Positions 12,006 through 23,611 of a stretch of 64,000 nt of DNA are shown in pieces. Origin of the DNA: Acephala macrosclerotiorum. Taxonomy: Eukaryota; Ascomycota; Leotiomycetes; Helotiales; Mollisiaceae. The notes below the pieces were generated by a model, which saw only the letters and a program-made list of their open reading frames with translations, was not told the DNA's origin and did not search any database. Both the position numbers and the translations under genes were made by a program. The stretch spans positions 189,758-253,757 of the forward strand of contig MU119236.1 of the NCBI GenBank assembly GCA_014904845.1, read 5' to 3'. How positions within the stretch are numbered: the stretch's first letter is position 1; each line of letters opens with the position of its first letter.

Positions 12006-13498
12006 TCATATTTCTGTTGCTTCTTTTTCTCTCCAATACCCACCACTCAGCAAATACTTAAACCCAAACCAAGGCTTATTCAACGGACTCTCTGGCCCTG
12101 TGTAAACAAACATATCGTACAATATCGTACCGAATGTGCATCCGCAGAATGGAGCTACCATCGGGACCCAGAAGTAGTAGCCGCCAGCAGACCAGACGTC
12201 TGGCCATAGCCCACGATATAGGACATGAGGCGGGGACCGAAATCTCGGGCGAGATTGATTGCGTAACCTGTTTCCCAACTGGAGGGATGTCAGCACGTGT
12301 ACGCGGAAGAACGACAGAAAAGGAGGGTGCTTTAGAGGGACGAGAAGGGTAGAGACATACCCAAAACAAGCACCCAGCCCAAAAATCAAAAAGAACAACG
12401 CCAACGGAAAGAATGGCCCTGCGCCAGTCTTCCCCATTGCCCCGGGATTGCTATCGTCCTTCAACGCAAAAATCACAAACATCAAATCGCACTCGCAATG
12501 AACTCGCTAAAGAACTGACTAGTCTTCGTCATGAAAGCTTGTGGATAAGTGCAAAAGATACTAGCTGTCGCTGTTGTAGCAGGAGGAACGGTACGGACGC
12601 CGTGACCTTCGAATTGGTTAATCGCGTTGATTAATTTGCGTAGACAACGCCGGAGCCAACGAACCCGCCGAGGAATTGTGCAAAGAAGTAGATGGGAAAG
12701 CGTCGCCAGGGCAGTTTGCGGAAGAGGCAGAAACAGAATGTTACTGCGGGGTTGAGGAAGCCGCCACTATCGCCGGCGACATAGATTCCAAGCATGACTC
12801 CTAAGCCCCACCTAGGCCATGGTCAGTGACAGGGTTTAGTGTGGGAGATGGTAAAAGACTGATCCCCAGCTGATGCTCTGGTAGTTTCCAAAGTCATTCA
12901 TTCCTGGTGCAGACTTCTTTCCCCCGCTGAGTAGTACTTGTGCAACACTCCCATCACCAAACAAAATCATTATAAAGACGCCAAAGAACTCTGCGAATGG
13001 TTCTCGGAGGATTGTTCTGATGGAACTCTATTTCAAGGATTCATGTACTTCGTGCCTGTCCAAGATAGGTGCTTCTGCGGCTAGCCCTAACCTCCTGCGG
13101 AATGATGGTAATGTGTTGTGGTGCTTGAGTTATTCTTTCGCTTTTGTTGAAAGACGACGTGAGGAATAGGTGTGTTCTGTTGGTATGTCTGTAACGTCGT
13201 GGCCAAGTTCCTCGGGTAATTCGTGAGTAGGACTGCGCGCATGCTCTCGGTGTTCGAAATGTTCGTTTTGTGCTGTATCAGAAGATCGTCAGGTACCAGA
13301 GGATGGTCCGTCACCAACAACCATTTGCTGCTTTTCCATATGACGATCGAATGCTTTGTCTGAATTCTGAATTAGGTCGTCTGGGTCTTTGAGGCCAGGC
13401 CCGCTTCCGTATTGTCCCTTATTATCGTAATTCGTCTCTGCGAAGTCTTTTCGCTTGGGACTGGAAGATGGGGAGTATGCTGTACTTTCGGAAGACAT
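12006..13498 (-). pseudogene. Aquaglyceroporin (MIP family), pseudogene
   Basis: Relic of a fungal aquaglyceroporin, a six-helix plasma-membrane channel for glycerol and water. Both pore motifs survive: G-F-L-N-P-A-V-T in the first half and N-L-A-R-D-F-G-P-R, the second NPA-like box in its fungal N-L-A form. The N-terminal tail begins with ATG at 13496-13498. The reading frame is broken many times: shifts in the N-terminal tail between about 13090 and 13290; TAG at 13028-13030 just before the first helix (I-R-T-I-L-R-E-P-F-A-E-F), where tryptophan is usual; a single-base loss near 12632 after V-V-Y-A-N; another near 12487 in a T run; and another near 12210 in a C run after I-V-G-Y-G. Two introns (near 12835-12860 and 12280-12357) can still be recognised. 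This many lesions in a family under strong constraint argues for a true pseudogene rather than sequencing error. Confidence 0.82.
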
Positions 13499-13597
13499 GC
13501 TGGAGGGGGGAAATCAGAAGCAACGAACGAACGAGCAGTGACAATAAGAACTGCTTGATGCATTGAGGGGAGACAAAATAGGGAGAGAGAAAACTTT

Positions 13598-13632
13598 GAG
13601 AAGAGGAGAAGAGGAGAGGAGAGGAGAGGAAA
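13598..13632. repeat. Polypurine GAGGA microsatellite
   Basis: A short tract of imperfect GAGGA/GAAGA units, almost pure purine on the plus strand, lies about 100 bases upstream of the aquaglyceroporin relic's start codon. Pyrimidine tracts are common in fungal promoters on the coding strand, so it may have belonged to that promoter. Confidence 0.6.
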
Positions 13633-13639
13633 TGAAACA

Positions 13640-14392
13640 GTAAATCTAATGCTTCCAACACGGCACATCTGAAGGTCAAGCTGACCATCGCGATCCTATA
13701 AATCGGCAGCTCAGCAGCGTCACCGTACACAGACGAGCGATATGCTAAAATGCATAGCGTCGAAGCTGTACTGAATTCGAGGAGGTATTTGCGCCATCCT
13801 CACGAGGCTCTCTAATGAGGAAAAGTTCCAAGACCAGGGATCAGACTCGGCAACTGCAACTGTGCATTTGGATGGCGGAGTGGCGCGGGGAGGATGGACA
13901 GGAGTGCATCCGAGTCGGAAAGAGTGCCGCTTCCTTTGATCGGAGACTTGGTTTGTGTGGACGACTGCGACCGTGAAGGGTTGTGGGATCAGCGAAATGA
14001 CATCGGTGCTGATCGCAGAGGAGGGGATCAGAACGTATCCAGAAGGAATTTACAGACGTGGTCTGCCGTGAAGACCTCAGAAGGCACCTCGTCTTCTCTC
14101 CTGAGGCTTAATATCATTTATTCAGAGTTCGAGTAATTGAGTTCATTGCAAGGATCAGCTTCGAGGGAACGGATATACCTCCGCCCACGAGAGCCGAATT
14201 AGCGAGGCTGGCGACATCAGCCGAGGTAGCTGGACATTGTACTAGGATACGATCTGGGGCAACAGTGGAAAGGTGTGGCCGCATTAGCGAGAGGGCTAAG
14301 CGGCCCATGGGGAAGAATCGAAGATCTCCAACTAGGTTTTCTGCATTCAGAGAAGATCTACTCCGCCACTTATGACAACAAGACCAGACTTG
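13640..14392. other. Intergenic stretch, nothing recognised
   Basis: About 750 bases with short overlapping frames on both strands. The minus frame 14114-14308 and plus frame 13894-14136 have no recognisable domain. I make no call. Confidence 0.35.
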
Positions 14393-15470
14393 CTATCCAC
14401 CAATGAGTGTTTTCAAAATTATGAACCATTCCCGTTTGTGATGCAAGGCTGAAGTACTGGGTTTTACTATCGCAACCTCTTCGTCGAGTGATGTTGACTT
14501 GTAGTCAAAAGAACGCCTTCCCTTAGGATGCTGGACCATGAGCTCCTGGAATTGATGCATCTTGGCTGAAGAAAATAGGGAGGACTCCAAGAGCTTTTCA
14601 CCAAAAGATCTTCCGACAGAGAATATCTGGGTAAGGTTACTCTGCTCGGCTGCTCTGTACTGCTGTGAGGAAGGAGCAGATGGTCTCATCCTATCAGCAT
14701 GCCTTCCTCCTAGCATAGAAACATTGTTGCTTTCCTGTTTGAGTGTCCCAATTGATGATTCTAATGCTGCTGCTTCCCAATTGCAAGGCTAACGATGGTG
14801 TCCCAGGTTGTAGCACTGACTCCGAAGTGGGTATTTCCGATGCGAATTCCCCAGCGTCAATGCGTCCCACAACTGATTTCCGTGAGCTTGTCCCCCTCTA
14901 CCGTAGAAAGCGCTCTTTCAAAAGCTCTGGATCGGTTTCGAACTTTAGGGAACATATGTTTTGAAGTAATTCGCGGAAACGAATTTGCTTTCGTAGACTG
15001 AAAGTTTTGTGTTGTTGATATCGCGATACGTCACCATTTGGTATGTCAACCAGTCAGTTTATCTTTCATTGTTTTCCTTCCTTTCGATCGTAAGTACCAC
15101 CGGCTGAACGCTTCCTCTACTTGTCGACATCTCTGTGCCTCCGGGAAATGAGGATACGACATCGAGCTGTTCCTGAAGCGAGTCTTGTTTGCAAATCGCC
15201 GTTGATAAATGAATAAGGTTGCGAAGCTTTCCTTCCCGTACACCATCGATATTTAGCTACGGGTAGTGACCAGTTCGTCTGAAGTACAGTACCTCCCAAG
15301 TACGGCAAGCGCTGCTGGAAGAACTCGATCTCGTTCCTGACTTGGACGAGAGGAGGAGGAGGATGCAAAGCTTCTAACAGCTCATCTCGAGGATGTCGTT
15401 GTGCAGGTGCTGTCGCCTTGTCGAAATTGAGTTTATATGAAGCTCTCGGCTTCCTTACCTTCTCTTCCAT
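14393..15470 (-). other. Coding-like minus-strand segment, probably decayed
   Basis: Three minus-strand frames of 117, 66 and 107 codons (15117-15470, 15046-15246, 14393-14716) have protein-like composition and might be pieces of one gene. The first begins with a basic stretch and continues with H-P-R-D-E-L-L-E-A-L followed by V-R-N-E-I-E-F-F-Q-Q-R-L-P-Y-L-G-G. I do not recognise the family, and the joins between frames lack convincing splice sites. It lies head to head with the ferritin-like pseudogene. It could be a degraded or orphan gene. Confidence 0.3.
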
Positions 15471-15522
15471 CTGAAACCATTTCTTCTCAGCTATTAAACC
15501 CCTTTATTGCTACTTCGTCAAC

Positions 15523-16467
15523 GTGCGTTTCTCAACCGCAGCCGGTATCGCAGCTGCCGCACCCTTCTCCTTCACATTCGCAAATGGCTTCCCTAACCTA
15601 AACGCCACTGCTACGGCAGAAGTCTACAAGCTTGCTGGTGGTACCCTCCCCAACGGTGCCCTATCAACCAAGCTCGCACCTGCCGCTGTGCAGACCCTCC
15701 AACTCATCGCCGGGAACGAGATCTTCGAGACTGCATACTTCACTGAGCTCATTGCCAACATCACCAACAAGGTTCCTGGCTACGAGCATGCCAGAAATAT
15801 GCCCTCGACTCGTTGACTGCTATTGTGAACGTGAGTGCCCCTCTTTCCAGTTCTTGCTTCTCGTTCCTTTCGGTTTAGTGCTGACGACCATTGCAGCACG
15901 AACAAGTGCACGCCCTCGCCGAGACGTTCACCGAAGTCGTTCTTGGCGTCCTTCCCGTCGCACAAACAACCTTCGCTACTAATAGAGGCGATGAGACAGG
16001 GCTTGTGCCTATCATCGGCTTTATCATCGGATAGGAAGGCGAACAGGTTGGATACCATTGGAGCAGCGCCACAAATCGCATACACCGCGATCTCGCAATT
16101 TATCGTTCCCAGTTCCTGCCCTAACATCGACATCATCGGCCTCACTCCCTTCCCAGCCTTGAGTGTCGTCCCTAGACCCAAAACTCTGAATAGCACGCAG
16201 ACTTTCAGTATCACTGGTACTGTGCCTACTGATTCTTCGGTCACTTATATCTCGGGACAGAACTTCCTGTACAGTTCCTATTATGAACGTGACGGTGTGT
16301 GAGAGCACTGGAGTGTCGACCTTTGAGGCAGCGTTCCCGTATGATGCCGGATTCGCCGGAGGGTTGACAATTGGTGCTTTCACTAAGGGTGCTAATCCCA
16401 CTTTCAACTCGACGGCCGAGATTGCGGCTCTACTTTGAATGGTCCTGCTTTGATTGAGGTCGACTAG
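15523..16467 (+). pseudogene. Ferritin-like late sexual development (Rds1-type) protein, pseudogene
   Basis: Relic of the fungal ferritin-like family that includes late sexual development proteins and yeast Rds1-like stress proteins. Recognisable blocks in order: hydrophobic leader; G-T-L-P-N-G-A-L; L-Q-L-I-A-G-N-E-I-F-E-T-A-Y-F; V-P-G-Y-E; H-E-Q-V-H-A-L; S-Q-F-I-V-P-S-S-C-P-N-I; and A-F-P-Y-D-A-G-F-A-G-G-L. The expected start codon is GTG at 15523. One base is missing near 15793 after E-H-A. A clean intron follows at about 15832-15897. TAG at 16032-16034 stands where the family has glutamine in G-Q-E-G-E-Q, so CAG to TAG. Further shifts occur near 16065, 16265-16285 and 16434. With at least five lesions I consider it dead. 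Family assignment rests on motif memory and is fairly safe. Confidence 0.78.
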
Positions 16468-18256
16468 ATGGTGTGTGTGAGGAATTGAGTGGGTGGAAGG
16501 GTAGGATGTGCTGTTAGATTCTGATGACTATGTGAATATGGAAAGCCTTAATGTCTAGACAAAAATGTTCATTCCCTATATACTATTCAAAAAAGAAAGA
16601 AAATATCGAATGCAGCGATTTATTTCTCATTCTCGTGTTAACATGGCTGTCCTTTGGAGCCTGAGGAGGGAGATCGTAGTATTCATCAGTGCCGTCACGG
16701 ACACCTTGTGCGCCGATATCAGGATGAGAATCTTCGTGGTCAGCAAGCTGCATTCAGGTCATCTCACTTTCTCCGTCGTCTCATCCACCCACCCATAGCC
16801 CCCCTGCATTCCACGCCTGAGTGCATTCGTCCCGAAGATTTTAAAAATAAATTCTTTTAAAACGAGAAAAAGTCCAATGGAATTTCATAATATCGTTGAG
16901 GCTTACGCGTCAAAGTTCGAGATGTTCGGTGTCCGATCGCCGTGATGTTGGTTTTCTAAGGGTGACACAGTGAGCACGTGACTGTTTATTTTTGGATTTT
17001 TGAGATCTCACCTTCTCTCCTCTGCTTCATCAGCATCAAATCAGCAACATCAGCGCCCATAGCTGATAAAACCAAGCCATTAGAGTGCTTCCAGATGTTT
17101 CAACATCACGGCACGAGTCCAGTCGCTCTCCCACGAACCTCTTCTATCGGGCTTGACTCGCGACGACTAATTCCCAGATCCCAGCTTCCGTTCTACAGTA
17201 CCTGAACGTTTTCGCAAACATCTCTAAGGATGTCACTGTACAGAAAACAGAGGACATGACTTTAACTAGCTGACAGAAGTTCATGACACGCGTCGCGACT
17301 TGGACCCCATTTTCGGATATCCGGCAGCCGAGCCGTGCCGGAAATCCTCCAGGTCTCGAACACAATCCTTTCACTCCACTTCCGGGATCTCTTATCAGGA
17401 GACAGGCCGCACGAAGTTTGGCAAGCACAGTCTTAACTGTTTTGTATCAAACTTCAGCCTTTCGACCACACGGATGTTTGCCGTGGAATCTGCTGCTTCA
17501 CGGCAAAATCCCACTGTCAGGGCCACCCGCATGTCATAGCTTTTTCATCTTCTAAATCTAGGATCCGTGCATCAGTCCACATAGAGGTGGAGCCGATCTG
17601 CTCAGGGGCTTGCCTAGTGTCATCAGGATTCAGGACTACTTGGATAAGCCGCTTTCGTTCCTGCATGCAATTTCATCTATTTTATCTTTTCCATCCTAGG
17701 TCGTAATGAAAGAATGGACGAGTAGCAAGCAGTCCTTCGTTTCGGACGAGGATATACTTTGGTAAGCTTCTTACCGACCAGTCGGTCTCTGAACAAAGTT
17801 CAATAAATCCGCCCACGAGACTTCGAGGAGATTTCACACGCGGCTTTTCCCACGCGGGGTTCATCCCAGATCCATGGTGGCAGGAACGCTCATTGTGTTC
17901 GGGTGAGAACTACGCTTATTCTGGCATCGCGGTGCGCCATAGTGTGGGGCTAGAAATTTGCTAATGATTCAGATGTCCAGTCAGCCGCTTCTCACAACGC
18001 CTCCTGTTAGAGAAGTCTTTACCAAGTAACAATGGCTTGTCTGTGGCTGCTGAATGATCGATGAGCCTATCGCCGAAATGTACCGTACGAATGGCAGCGG
18101 GCTATTCTGCAAGTGCGATCTCAGCCAGGCCCACGTGGCGGAAACTTCCGTCCCCTAAATATCCTGGGATCTTCTTTGCTTTTCTATACCTTTGTCTCTT
18201 CCCTTTTCGTCAATTTGTGCTGCTAAGACGACTGAGTTCAAGTTGGCCGTGTGAAC
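16468..18256. other. 1.8 kb gene-poor stretch
   Basis: No gene is supported. The last few hundred bases are the 5' flank of the PTH11-like gene and include pyrimidine-rich sequence (18175-18225). Short open frames at 17283-17555 and 17300-17539 overlap in different frames with no recognised domain. Confidence 0.4.
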
Positions 18257-19838
18257 ATGACGAGCTCTTCAGACTACAATGGAAATCAACTCGTGACGGT
18301 TGCCGCTATATTTTTGACCTTGACATATATTGCAGTTCTTCTTCGATGCTATGTGAGGATTAGGATCACGAATGCTTTCCAATTGGATGATTGGTTGATG
18401 GTGATATCGCAAGTAAGCGAGACATCACTTGGGAATTATCATGGACTGACAGATCTAGGTGGTCTTTACCTTTTCCTGCTCATGCATTCTTCGAGGTGTA
18501 CACTATGGCATTGGAAGGCACAATGGTGCCCTTTCTATACCGAATCAGATCGAGTCATTGAAGGTACGTGAGAATTATTTTGTCGTCGGCGGTGGTCTAA
18601 GGTATCTCCCAAGAGGCAAAACGCGTTTAGCAGGAAACCATAATTACATCTTAGCCCGGTATTGGGTAATACAAATGATGCTACCCGTTGTCAATTCTCT
18701 CCCCGAGGTCACGACGATCGAACGACCCTAGCAATTATTCTCTTCAGGCTGTTTTCTAGCCGGCCATCGTTGGCATTTCTAAGTAGTTACTGACCGAAAT
18801 CTAGTACCAAGCCTTCGCAACGCTCTCCTATATCGCCAACATGATGTTTATCAAACTCAGCATCGCCATCTTCCTCCTCCGAATTGCCATTCAACGTCCC
18901 TACATCTGGATCCTCCGAATCAGCATGGTCGTAGTTGCAATCTGGTCCATCGCCATCTTCATCTACGAGTTGTTCCAGTGCATACCTATTGCAGCACAAT
19001 GGGACTTCACAATCAAGAATGCAAAGTGCGAGTCGGGTAATTCTTTCGCAGCTGCTGCATACTCGATCAGTGTTATGACCATTGTAACGGATTGGCTGTA
19101 CGCGCTGTTGCCCATTCCGATGATTTGGAAGGTGCAGATGAGTTTGCAGGCGAAGACCACAGTTGTGTTTATTCTGAGCCTTGGTATCTTGTAGGCCTCC
19201 CTCAATTGTCCCATATCCAGACGCTGACAAGGCCTGTGATTCAGTGCCAGTATCGCAACGCTCATTCGCCTGAAATACATCGTTGATCTTACCGTCGTCT
19301 CGGACCTCCTCTGTAAGCTTCTCCTATCCTTCACCTAGCTCCTGCCCGGGCCATTCTCCTTCCTCGCTCTTTGTGTTTCTTGGTTAACAATCCCAAAGTC
19401 ACAGGCACAACAGCCATGGTCTGGACACTCGTCGAACCCGGCGTCGCAATAACCGCCGCCTCCCTCGTAACAATCCGGCCCCTCCTCCGTTCCCTCAACT
19501 TTACCGGCTTCGAAAGTGACGACTCATATCAAAACGACTACTACATCCATTCCCGAAATCAACATCTCTCTCTCCGCAACGATGTCCCAGTCGATAACTG
19601 GACAGCGGGTACGGTATCTAGTGGTGGGACGGAGTTGAAGAAAGTTGGTTCGAGGAATCCGTTGGAGAGGTTGAAGGGGAGTATTAGTGACATTAAAGAG
19701 GTGAGGGGTATTGAGGCTGATGCCGGGAGTGAGGAGTATATACTTGAGGGTCCTGAAGCTGGGGAGGGCATTAGGAGGACGATTGATATTAGGGTTGAAC
19801 ATGATAGAACGAGTAAGGCCGGGACGCCGAATGGGTAG
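18257..19838 (+). CDS. PTH11-like rhodopsin-domain integral membrane protein
   Basis: Seven-helix membrane protein of the fungal PTH11/SAT4 rhodopsin-domain family, proposed receptors or sensors at the plasma membrane. ATG at 18257-18259 begins M-T-S-S-S-D-Y-N-G. I read five exons: about 18257-18412, 18460-18564, 18805-19192, 19248-19312 and 19396-19838. Family blocks: R-C-Y-V-R-I-R-I-T-N-A-F-Q-L-D-D-W-L at the first loop; I-K-L-S-I-A-I-F-L-L-R; I-V-T-D-W-L-Y-A-L-L-P-I-P-M-I-W; and A-M-V-W-T-L-V-E-P-G-V-A-I-T-A-A-S. Introns 1, 3 and 4 are short and phase-consistent; intron 2 is about 240 bases, unusually long here and worth checking for an extra exon. The C-terminal 110 residues form a charged, low-complexity cytoplasmic tail. 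All exons join without stops, unlike its decayed neighbours. Confidence 0.85.
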
Positions 19839-20301
19839 AATAAGTTTTTTTGATGAATTGAAGTATTTGCTAGCACACTCTAGGGATCTCTCGCTCCTCC
19901 CATCTTGTAAACGTCAGTGTTTTCAATTTTCTGGCCCTTCCTGAACTTTTGAGCCCGCAATCTTTGAGTAAATACAGCCATTTGTCAATGCTAAGCCGCT
20001 TTACTTAACACAGCAGCTTCACGAAGCCTGCTAAAAAGCTCGAGCAAGGCTAGTAGATTACGAACGCTGCATCCTGCTCTCTAGTGCTGTAACTCTCTCT
20101 TGGTTTCAAGTCGGATCTGGAAGCGACTCCCATAGCCTTGTTCTTGGCAAGTGCCATTCAAGCTCCTCATTCATCAACGTCGATACATCAGTCTTCACTC
20201 GCCACCTGCGTCGTCGCAAGAAACGTAACCTAACGCCTCTGCACTCAAGATTCGCCAGCATGAAAAGACAACAAGCCACTTGGATCTAGTCGACATTCAC
20301 G
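19839..20301. other. Intergenic stretch, nothing recognised
   Basis: About 460 bases between the PTH11-like gene and the 2EXR relic, holding the 3' flank of one and the former 5' flank of the other. No motif stands out. Confidence 0.4.
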
Positions 20302-21269
20302 ATGGGAGCCTCCGTCGCCATCGGATCCCGCCCACCACCTCCACCCCCACCCACATCCTCCACCAACTTCCACCCGTTCCCAAAACTCGCAACTGAACCC
20401 CGCCTCTAAATCTGGCGCCACGCTGTCAGTTGAGATCTCGTAATTAGGTAATATTGGAGGCCAATGCACTGAGACATCGTTCGATGTTGAAATGAAGCTG
20501 CACGCTTGATCCAGCATCGGCTCATATGTGCGGTCTAGGCTGGTCTGGATGCACCGATGAAATCACTTCATTAAGGGAACATTCCCACTTAGCCAGAAGG
20601 GCATATTAGACATCAGAATACCACTCCTTTTGCCTTCTCGACTGATATACGCCCTATCCAGCCAACCTCGACGTATCATCTCGTTCTCCCCCTCTCCTTT
20701 CCCATAGAAATACACCTCTTTCCTTCCCAAGACAAACCCCGTCCCTCTTTTGACGACTTGTCGCGAATCCCGGGAGGTAGCGAAAGAAAGATATAGGAAA
20801 GGTTTGTATAACGTGTACCTCGATCCTAAAGTTGACGTGCCCTTCTTCCAGACCCATATGCTGCCAAAACCAGATGGGACCCCGCGAAATTTTCATGTTA
20901 ATCTGCATAGAGTTATCCATGAGGATGTCAGGACCATGGCGGTGGCTTTCTCCTTCGATGTCGGGTTTCAGGATGGTTGAGGAGCGGAGTGGCAAGGTTG
21001 CTGGAGATGATTCATGCGATCTCTTCTTGCAGAGCTACGTAATTGGGATTGTTAATTGTGATACAAGACATAGACGAAAGGGGGAGGATACAAGGTATGA
21101 TGTGGGTCATGTGCGGAAAGTTGTTGATAGAGTGACAGCTAGAGTGGAGATGTACTTGGACGAGGCAGGAGAAACCGACGTCAAGGTGCTACCGAACCTT
21201 GAGATTGTGGTTTGTCCGTTTAGTGTGAATGTGGATGAATTCTTGATGAAAGAGGTGGTGGATGGTTGA
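20302..21269 (+). pseudogene. 2EXR-domain protein, pseudogene
   Basis: Relic of a fungal 2EXR-domain protein, a large Pezizomycotina-expanded family of unknown function. ATG at 20302 is followed by a proline run, then F-H-P-F-P-K-L-A-T-E-P-R-L-stop-I-W-R-H-A, the hallmark start of the domain with a TAA inside it near 20405 and another stop soon after. Further downstream, in a different frame, comes the second family hallmark, T-C-R-E-S-R-E-V-A-K-E-R-Y, followed by V-Y-L-D-P-K-V-D. A last open frame runs to TGA at 21267-21269. Stops and frame changes between blocks make it non-functional as it stands. Domain recognition is confident; exact 3' limit is not. Confidence 0.68.
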
Positions 21270-22298
21270 GCGCGGCGTGTGATTAGCGGCGGCGAAGAAG
21301 ACGCATGAGAGGAAAGCAAGGAATGAACGCCTATGGTTCTATGCTAGAGCATTCCTCCCAAGTTATGGTAGCAATTGTCCTTGCAGCAAGTTGTCTCCAG
21401 GAGTAGTGGAGCCTTCTCGACGTTCACCATTATTCTAGTGGCTCTAGTCAATACGCGAGCATGACAGAAGTGAGAAAACGAGACGGATAGTTTCTATCCG
21501 AAAGTTCGTGGAGCTTCTTGTTCTCACTGCGAAGCGGGCCCGATTTTTTCCAGCTTCATTTAACAAGTCGATCTCATATTGCTCACGAGTCACGAGCGGC
21601 GAGGAGTGGATGCTGATGATGACTTAGCCGATCTCAGCCAACCAAACCAGGATAATCCTTTCAACCTAGAAGAGGGTAATATCCAAACTCTGATGATATA
21701 CTTCTCTCCAACAAACACCACTGACGGTGTTGTTAGATACGAGACAAGTGAATTGGATATGAATATGGGTCAACCTGGCACAGATCGATATAAACACCCC
21801 GAAGGAAGACCAAGCTTCCAAGCTGCTCTCAACCGCGTCATCTGAATCCTCAACGAGGACAATCAACCATTTCCCAGTGTTCTAGTCAAATTGAGACTTG
21901 AGATCTGGCAACACGCCCTTCCAACTTGGCTACGTAGATCGTGGATACACTTGATCCGGATCTCGGCAAATATCTAACCGCATGCGGGCGCGCAAGTCTT
22001 GCTGAGGAGGTGGCCTCGTGGCCCCGTGGGAGATAATTGGGCGATTCGTACCGAGCTGCAGGTCTGATGTAAGCTTGCGTGTACAAGGCACTCCGAAAAG
22101 TGGAATCTTCGCTTAAGATATGCAGCGAGTCGCCAGTCGTTAGGATACACTAACGAGCGAAAGCGGGGGGGATAAGTAGTGCTTACATGGGTGGTATGAA
22201 TATAAGATAGCCAGAGCCTAGATGTTAAATAACTGAACGACTAGTACGTCGGCAGCATCTTCTCAATCCATACCAAAACCATCCATTTCTTAGGAAAT
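21270..22298. other. Intergenic stretch with one weak open frame
   Basis: About 1 kb. The plus frame 21579-21845 encodes 88 residues, acidic, with no recognised domain, and might be a fragment of the 2EXR relic or noise. The right end is the promoter side of the membrane-protein gene starting at 22299; no motif is certain. Confidence 0.35.
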
Positions 22299-23054
22299 AT
22301 GAGTCCTCAGACCCTCAGTATGGACTCTGTCCAAGAGTTCATTATCTCGAATAAAACACAAGTCGATCTCGCATGGCACTTGTTCATATATGCACCGCTT
22401 ATTCTTCGTCCCCAATTCTTGCGACACTTCACCACGAGCAAATTCGCTGGATACAGCAAATTGCCTTATATCCCCCTACTATTCCACATTCTCCTCGGCG
22501 TTGTTATCGTTGGCCGCTACCAGTTCAAGGCTATGAGCGCTGCCGAACCACCCCAACCAGATGCCCTTGATATAGCTATGGGCGTCGCGAACGCCATCAT
22601 ATCCTGGCGCCTCTGCAAGTACGAACACCGTGGCAACCCACGCATCGCGCGCGTCGGTTTCCAGGTCATGGGTTTGATGCTATTGCTCCCTGCTGCCATG
22701 TGCTACATGACTCCAAGCCCCGTGTGGTACCACGCCTTGGCCAAAATGCACAATGCATTTGTCTATGTGCGATGGTTGGTAATTATTGGAGGTGGACTTG
22801 GTATTTTCGACGGATTCCACGAGCTTTATACCATCTCTGTATTCTTTGGGGGTATACTTGGAGCATGGGAGGGCAGGTTTCCTTGGGATGGGATCCTTGG
22901 CGTTCCTCTCGCCTTAGTGTTTCACCTAATACTTGTTATTGTAGAGAGATGGGCATCTTCGCTGATTACGCTAGAGTTAATATCTCCACCCCTTTCTAAC
23001 AGAAGAAAGTTTGCTAACAGCGTGCAGAAATTCACATACCAATCCTTTCCTTAA
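22299..23054 (+). CDS. Uncharacterised 251-residue multi-pass membrane protein
   Basis: A single intact exon; ATG at 22299 begins M-S-P-Q-T-L-S-M-D-S, with a second in-frame ATG at 22320 as an alternative start. I do not recognise a named family. Hydrophobic segments at about residues 24-40, 55-73, 118-138, 155-172, 175-190 and 198-215 predict five or six membrane helices, with a conserved-looking W-R-L-C-K-Y-E-H-R-G loop near residue 102. The N-terminal 20 residues are polar and do not look like a signal peptide. The C-terminal 35 residues are basic and likely cytosolic. The gene stands alone, with about 1 kb on its left and 550 bases on its right. The frame is clean, so probably a live gene. 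Role and location beyond membrane are unknown. Confidence 0.75.
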   Translation: MSPQTLSMDSVQEFIISNKTQVDLAWHLFIYAPLILRPQFLRHFTTSKFAGYSKLPYIPLLFHILLGVVIVGRYQFKAMSAAEPPQPDALDIAMGVANAIISWRLCKYEHRGNPRIARVGFQVMGLMLLLPAAMCYMTPSPVWYHALAKMHNAFVYVRWLVIIGGGLGIFDGFHELYTISVFFGGILGAWEGRFPWDGILGVPLALVFHLILVIVERWASSLITLELISPPLSNRRKFANSVQKFTYQSFP

Positions 23055-23611
23055 ACTGATGCTCTTGATTGGTTTGGTTGAGGTTGGGATATACAAGACA
23101 CTGAGACAGCCAATGGTGGCTTCTGATTCAAAAGAAGTTGCCGAGACCAACAATTAGACTTAAGGGCCAATGTTCTTCGCAGGGGACGGCGTGAATGATG
23201 AATTTGGTACGATGTTTGGTACCTTCTCGAGAACTGTTTAAAATCATGCGAGGACTACAAATGGGTTGGCAATTGAGGGAAACTTGACAAGAATTGAGAG
23301 GTTCCGGTACCGTGGTATTAGCATGAACAATGCGTTGGTTGGAAGATTGAAGGAAGGTCTTGAAATTCGAGGTCTAGAGCAATAGATGTAAGGGAGATCG
23401 AATGAAAGGATGGTCCGGGGGTGCTTCAAACTATGTGAGCAGATTGAGAACACTGGATAGGGATCTGAAGGATATGAATAAGAGATTGAGGTAGCTCCCA
23501 GAGAGGCCAAGAAATTGTCACTATCTCGCCTTCAAATCCACTATGAGTTTCAATTCATATCTTAACGAGGTTATTGTGTAAATTTTGTACCTCGAGCAAC
23601 CTACACAACCA
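23055..23611. other. Intergenic stretch, nothing recognised
   Basis: About 550 bases between the convergent membrane-protein and 861-codon genes, presumably both 3' flanks. No gene or repeat seen. Confidence 0.5.

Noticed and set aside
22299..23054. Possible named transporter or receptor family for the 251-residue membrane protein
   Set aside because: Hydrophobic pattern is clear but no family motif could be matched; left as uncharacterised.
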